From Sulfuritalea sp. (GTDB taxonomy: Bacteria; Pseudomonadota; Gammaproteobacteria; Burkholderiales; Rhodocyclaceae), in contig JAIPCS010000177.1 of the NCBI GenBank assembly GCA_021738105.1, forward strand, positions 1 through 6,813: DNA of 6,813 nt, written 5' to 3'. The first letter of the stretch is position 1. The number at the start of each line of letters is the position of its first letter. Below are positions 5,457 through 6,813 of the stretch, piece after piece. A program made the translations under genes and the position numbers. Under the pieces are notes generated by a model, which made no database searches, was not told where the DNA came from, and was given only the letters and a program-made list of their open reading frames with translations.

Positions 5457-6389
5457 TCACTGCCCTTCGAATTCGGTAAAGACCCGGTTCATGTTGGTCC
5501 GGTGCAGGCTGTCGTAGTTCTCCAGGTGCCGGAAGGCCGGCAGATCAGCGTGGCGCCTGAGCACATCGGCCATGGGCTCCATGTCCTTCGCGGCGGTACC
5601 GACCGTGTTGATCAGGAAATCATAGTAGTCGCCGGTATCGCGCTGCGCCCGGGCAAGATCGGAGACCCGGCCATGCCCGGGTACGACATGCGCCGGCTTG
5701 AGTGCCACCAGCGCCTTGAAGGCGTTCTGCGCCTTCTGCATGCTTGACCCCGGTAGTACCGCGAGCATTCGATCGACATACACCAGATCGCCGGTAAACA
5801 CCACGCCGCGCTTGGGCAGGATCACCATCGCATCACCCGGAAAATGTGCGTCGGTATGGACAATGGTCAGCCGTTCTCCGCCCAGCTCGATCTCGGCCGT
5901 CTCTCCCGCGAGCGGTTTGGGCGAGCTCAGTGGGCGCGTTCCCGCCAGGCGCTTGTCGAGGAAACGTTCCAGCCCCGACAATTGCTGGCTGGCCGATCGG
6001 GCTTGCGTGGCTGCGGTCCGTTGCATGGCGATGATCTGCGCGCCGCGACTGGCGAAATAGTCGTTGCCAAGCCAGCGATGATCCTGGCTGCCGGTGTTGA
6101 TGACCCAGCGTACCGGTTGCTCGGTCACGGCGCGAATGGCTTTTTCAAGCTTTTCCGCGCCCATGCGGCTGGCGCCGGAATCGATGAGGATGGTACCGGC
6201 GGGCGTGACGATGAACCCGTAATTGGCGTTGAGCCCGTCGTTCTCGGCGCTGCGCTGCCCGAGCGGGCCGACGATGGCGTAGACATGCTCGGCCACCGGC
6301 TCCGCCTTGGGCAGATAGTCGGCGCGTGCCGTCACGGCGCACAGCACGAGGACGACGGACAGCAGCAAGCGGCTTTGGATTTTGATCAT
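5457..6389 (-). CDS. Exported MBL-fold metallo-hydrolase-like protein
   Basis: The 310-residue product starts with a signal peptide (MIKIQSRLLLSVVLVLCAVTARA, cleavage near residue 23), so it acts in the periplasm. The metallo-beta-lactamase fold is shown by TILIDSG (66-72), AHFPGDAMVILP (181-192), VVFTGDLVY (196-204) and HVVPGHG (234-240). Second-half metal ligands His182, Asp201 and His239 are in place. The first motif is INTGSQDHRWLGN (97-109) where the family usually has THxHxDH: Asp103-His104 remain but the first two histidines are absent. From memory, the GxQDHRWLGN form and the C-terminal LENYDSLHRTN pattern recur in a proteobacterial MBL subfamily, so this is likely a family trait. The frame is open up to 6725, but the ATG at 6389 is chosen for its AGGGGG ribosome site about nine bases upstream and the signal peptide that follows. 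Substrate unknown. Confidence 0.88.
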   Translation of the reverse strand: MIKIQSRLLLSVVLVLCAVTARADYLPKAEPVAEHVYAIVGPLGQRSAENDGLNANYGFIVTPAGTILIDSGASRMGAEKLEKAIRAVTEQPVRWVINTGSQDHRWLGNDYFASRGAQIIAMQRTAATQARSASQQLSGLERFLDKRLAGTRPLSSPKPLAGETAEIELGGERLTIVHTDAHFPGDAMVILPKRGVVFTGDLVYVDRMLAVLPGSSMQKAQNAFKALVALKPAHVVPGHGRVSDLARAQRDTGDYYDFLINTVGTAAKDMEPMADVLRRHADLPAFRHLENYDSLHRTNMNRVFTEFEGQ

Positions 6390-6526
6390 GCGGCGAAGAC
6401 CCCCTGAGTGAATGGCGGCGCGGATGAGGCGACGGATGAAGTCAGTGTATTCCATGATTTGCCGCTGTGCGATCACCCGCGGTACGCGGATGGACGGCGC
6501 CGCACCGGGGGCACCACCCGTTGCCG

Positions 6527-6552
6527 AAAAACTCGGCGCTGGCGAGACGGCG
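6527..6552 (+). repeat. Short dispersed repeat, copy D
   Basis: AAAAACTCGGCGCTGG followed by CGAGACGGCG matches inverted copy B in 25 of 26 positions. It lies upstream of the MBL-fold gene, in direct orientation with copy C. Confidence 0.75.
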
Positions 6553-6654
6553 GCCTGACACAAATTCTGCCCCGGCGCGCCGCCACCAAAGCGCCCGAGC
6601 CGGGAGCGGCCCTGCTCTCCGTTATGATGATGCCTCGCGCCATCGACCCGAGCC

Positions 6655-6694
6655 GGAGTCGCGGAGTCGCGGAGTCGCGCAGTCGCGGAGTCGC
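6655..6694. repeat. 8-bp tandem repeat, five units
   Basis: Five head-to-tail units of GGAGTCGC are seen, the fourth carrying one change (GCAGTCGC). A degenerate sixth (CGAGTTGA) follows at 6695-6702. The array lies 53 bases before the GST-like start codon. Because eight is not a multiple of three, copy-number change would not matter to a reading frame here, but it could alter promoter or leader spacing. Confidence 0.9.
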
Positions 6695-6747
6695 CGAGTT
6701 GATTAGTGCTTGAAATTTTTTCCACCCCCTAGACGACAGGATTCGTT

Positions 6748-6813
6748 ATGGATAACGCATCGAGCTACACGCCACCCAAAATCTGGGAGCCCAACAAGGA
6801 AAGCGGCGGCCGC
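6748..6813 (+). CDS. Start of a YghU-like glutathione S-transferase (partial)
   Basis: Only the first 22 codons are in the window. The peptide has the SYTPPKIW..NKESGGR pattern that begins YghU/GstB-type glutathione transferases, whose E. coli member starts with a similar TYQPAKVWTWDK..GG sequence. These cytosolic proteins use two glutathione molecules to reduce disulfide bonds or organic hydroperoxides; the thioredoxin-like and all-alpha domains would lie beyond the edge. An AGG at 6738-6740 gives a modest ribosome site seven bases before the ATG. It is divergent from the MBL-fold gene. The call rests on a short stretch, so it is probable rather than certain. Confidence 0.65.
   Translation, partial: MDNASSYTPPKIWEPNKESGGR

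Larger units (their letters stand above)
6390..6747. other. Divergent intergenic region between the MBL and GST-like genes
   Basis: The minus strand stays open through most of this stretch, but only because it is GC-rich and repetitive; no conserved protein is seen. It contains repeat copy D, the 8-bp tandem repeat and an isolated TATGAT (6623-6628) that could be a -10 box for the rightward gene but lacks a good -35. No clear leftward promoter is visible. Confidence 0.5.

Noticed and set aside
6390..6725. N-terminal extension of the MBL-fold protein to 6725
   Set aside because: The extension encodes the 8-bp repeats as Ser/Arg/Asp-rich sequence and would bury the signal peptide. The internal ATG at 6389 has a better ribosome site.

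Overview
The window looks like a piece of a GC-rich proteobacterial chromosome. I lean to a gamma- or betaproteobacterium because of the LysR regulator, the exported caspase-fold protein, the exported metallo-beta-lactamase-fold protein and the YghU-like glutathione transferase start, but nothing in it fixes the genus. There are no rRNA, tRNA or CRISPR sequences and no transposase or integrase gene.

Layout. 1-208 is mostly non-coding and may hold the last 35 codons of a gene cut by the window edge. 209-1132 (minus) is a LysR-type regulator with a candidate promoter and operator dyad just upstream. Divergent from it, 1401-3149 (plus) is an exported caspase-fold protein with a coiled-coil/Ala-Pro linker and an extra C-terminal beta-rich domain. 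3150-3295 holds a short dispersed repeat and a 30-bp tandem repeat. 3296-3880 and 3962-4711 (both minus, visibly more AT-rich than the rest) are a six-helix membrane protein and, upstream of it, a TIR-like nucleotide-binding protein of the type used as an effector in anti-phage systems. The 81 bases between them read like an integron attC site, starting three bases after the TIR stop codon and ending nine bases before the GTG start of the membrane protein. 4712-5456 has no convincing gene: it holds a second copy of the short repeat, a GC-rich hairpin-rich tract and a third copy. 5457-6389 (minus) is an exported MBL-fold hydrolase with altered metal-ligand residues. 6390-6747 is a divergent intergenic region with a fourth repeat copy and an 8-bp tandem repeat. 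6748 to the window end is the first 22 codons of a YghU/GST-like protein.

The most interesting part is 3193-4934. It is an AT-rich, apparently acquired two-gene unit (TIR effector candidate plus membrane protein) organised like adjacent integron cassettes, and bracketed by inverted copies of a 24-bp repeat that also appears twice more around the MBL gene. The flanking genes look like ordinary chromosomal genes with no evident functional link to the pair. The idea that the pair is a small defence module carried by a cassette array is inference from domain type, spacing and composition.
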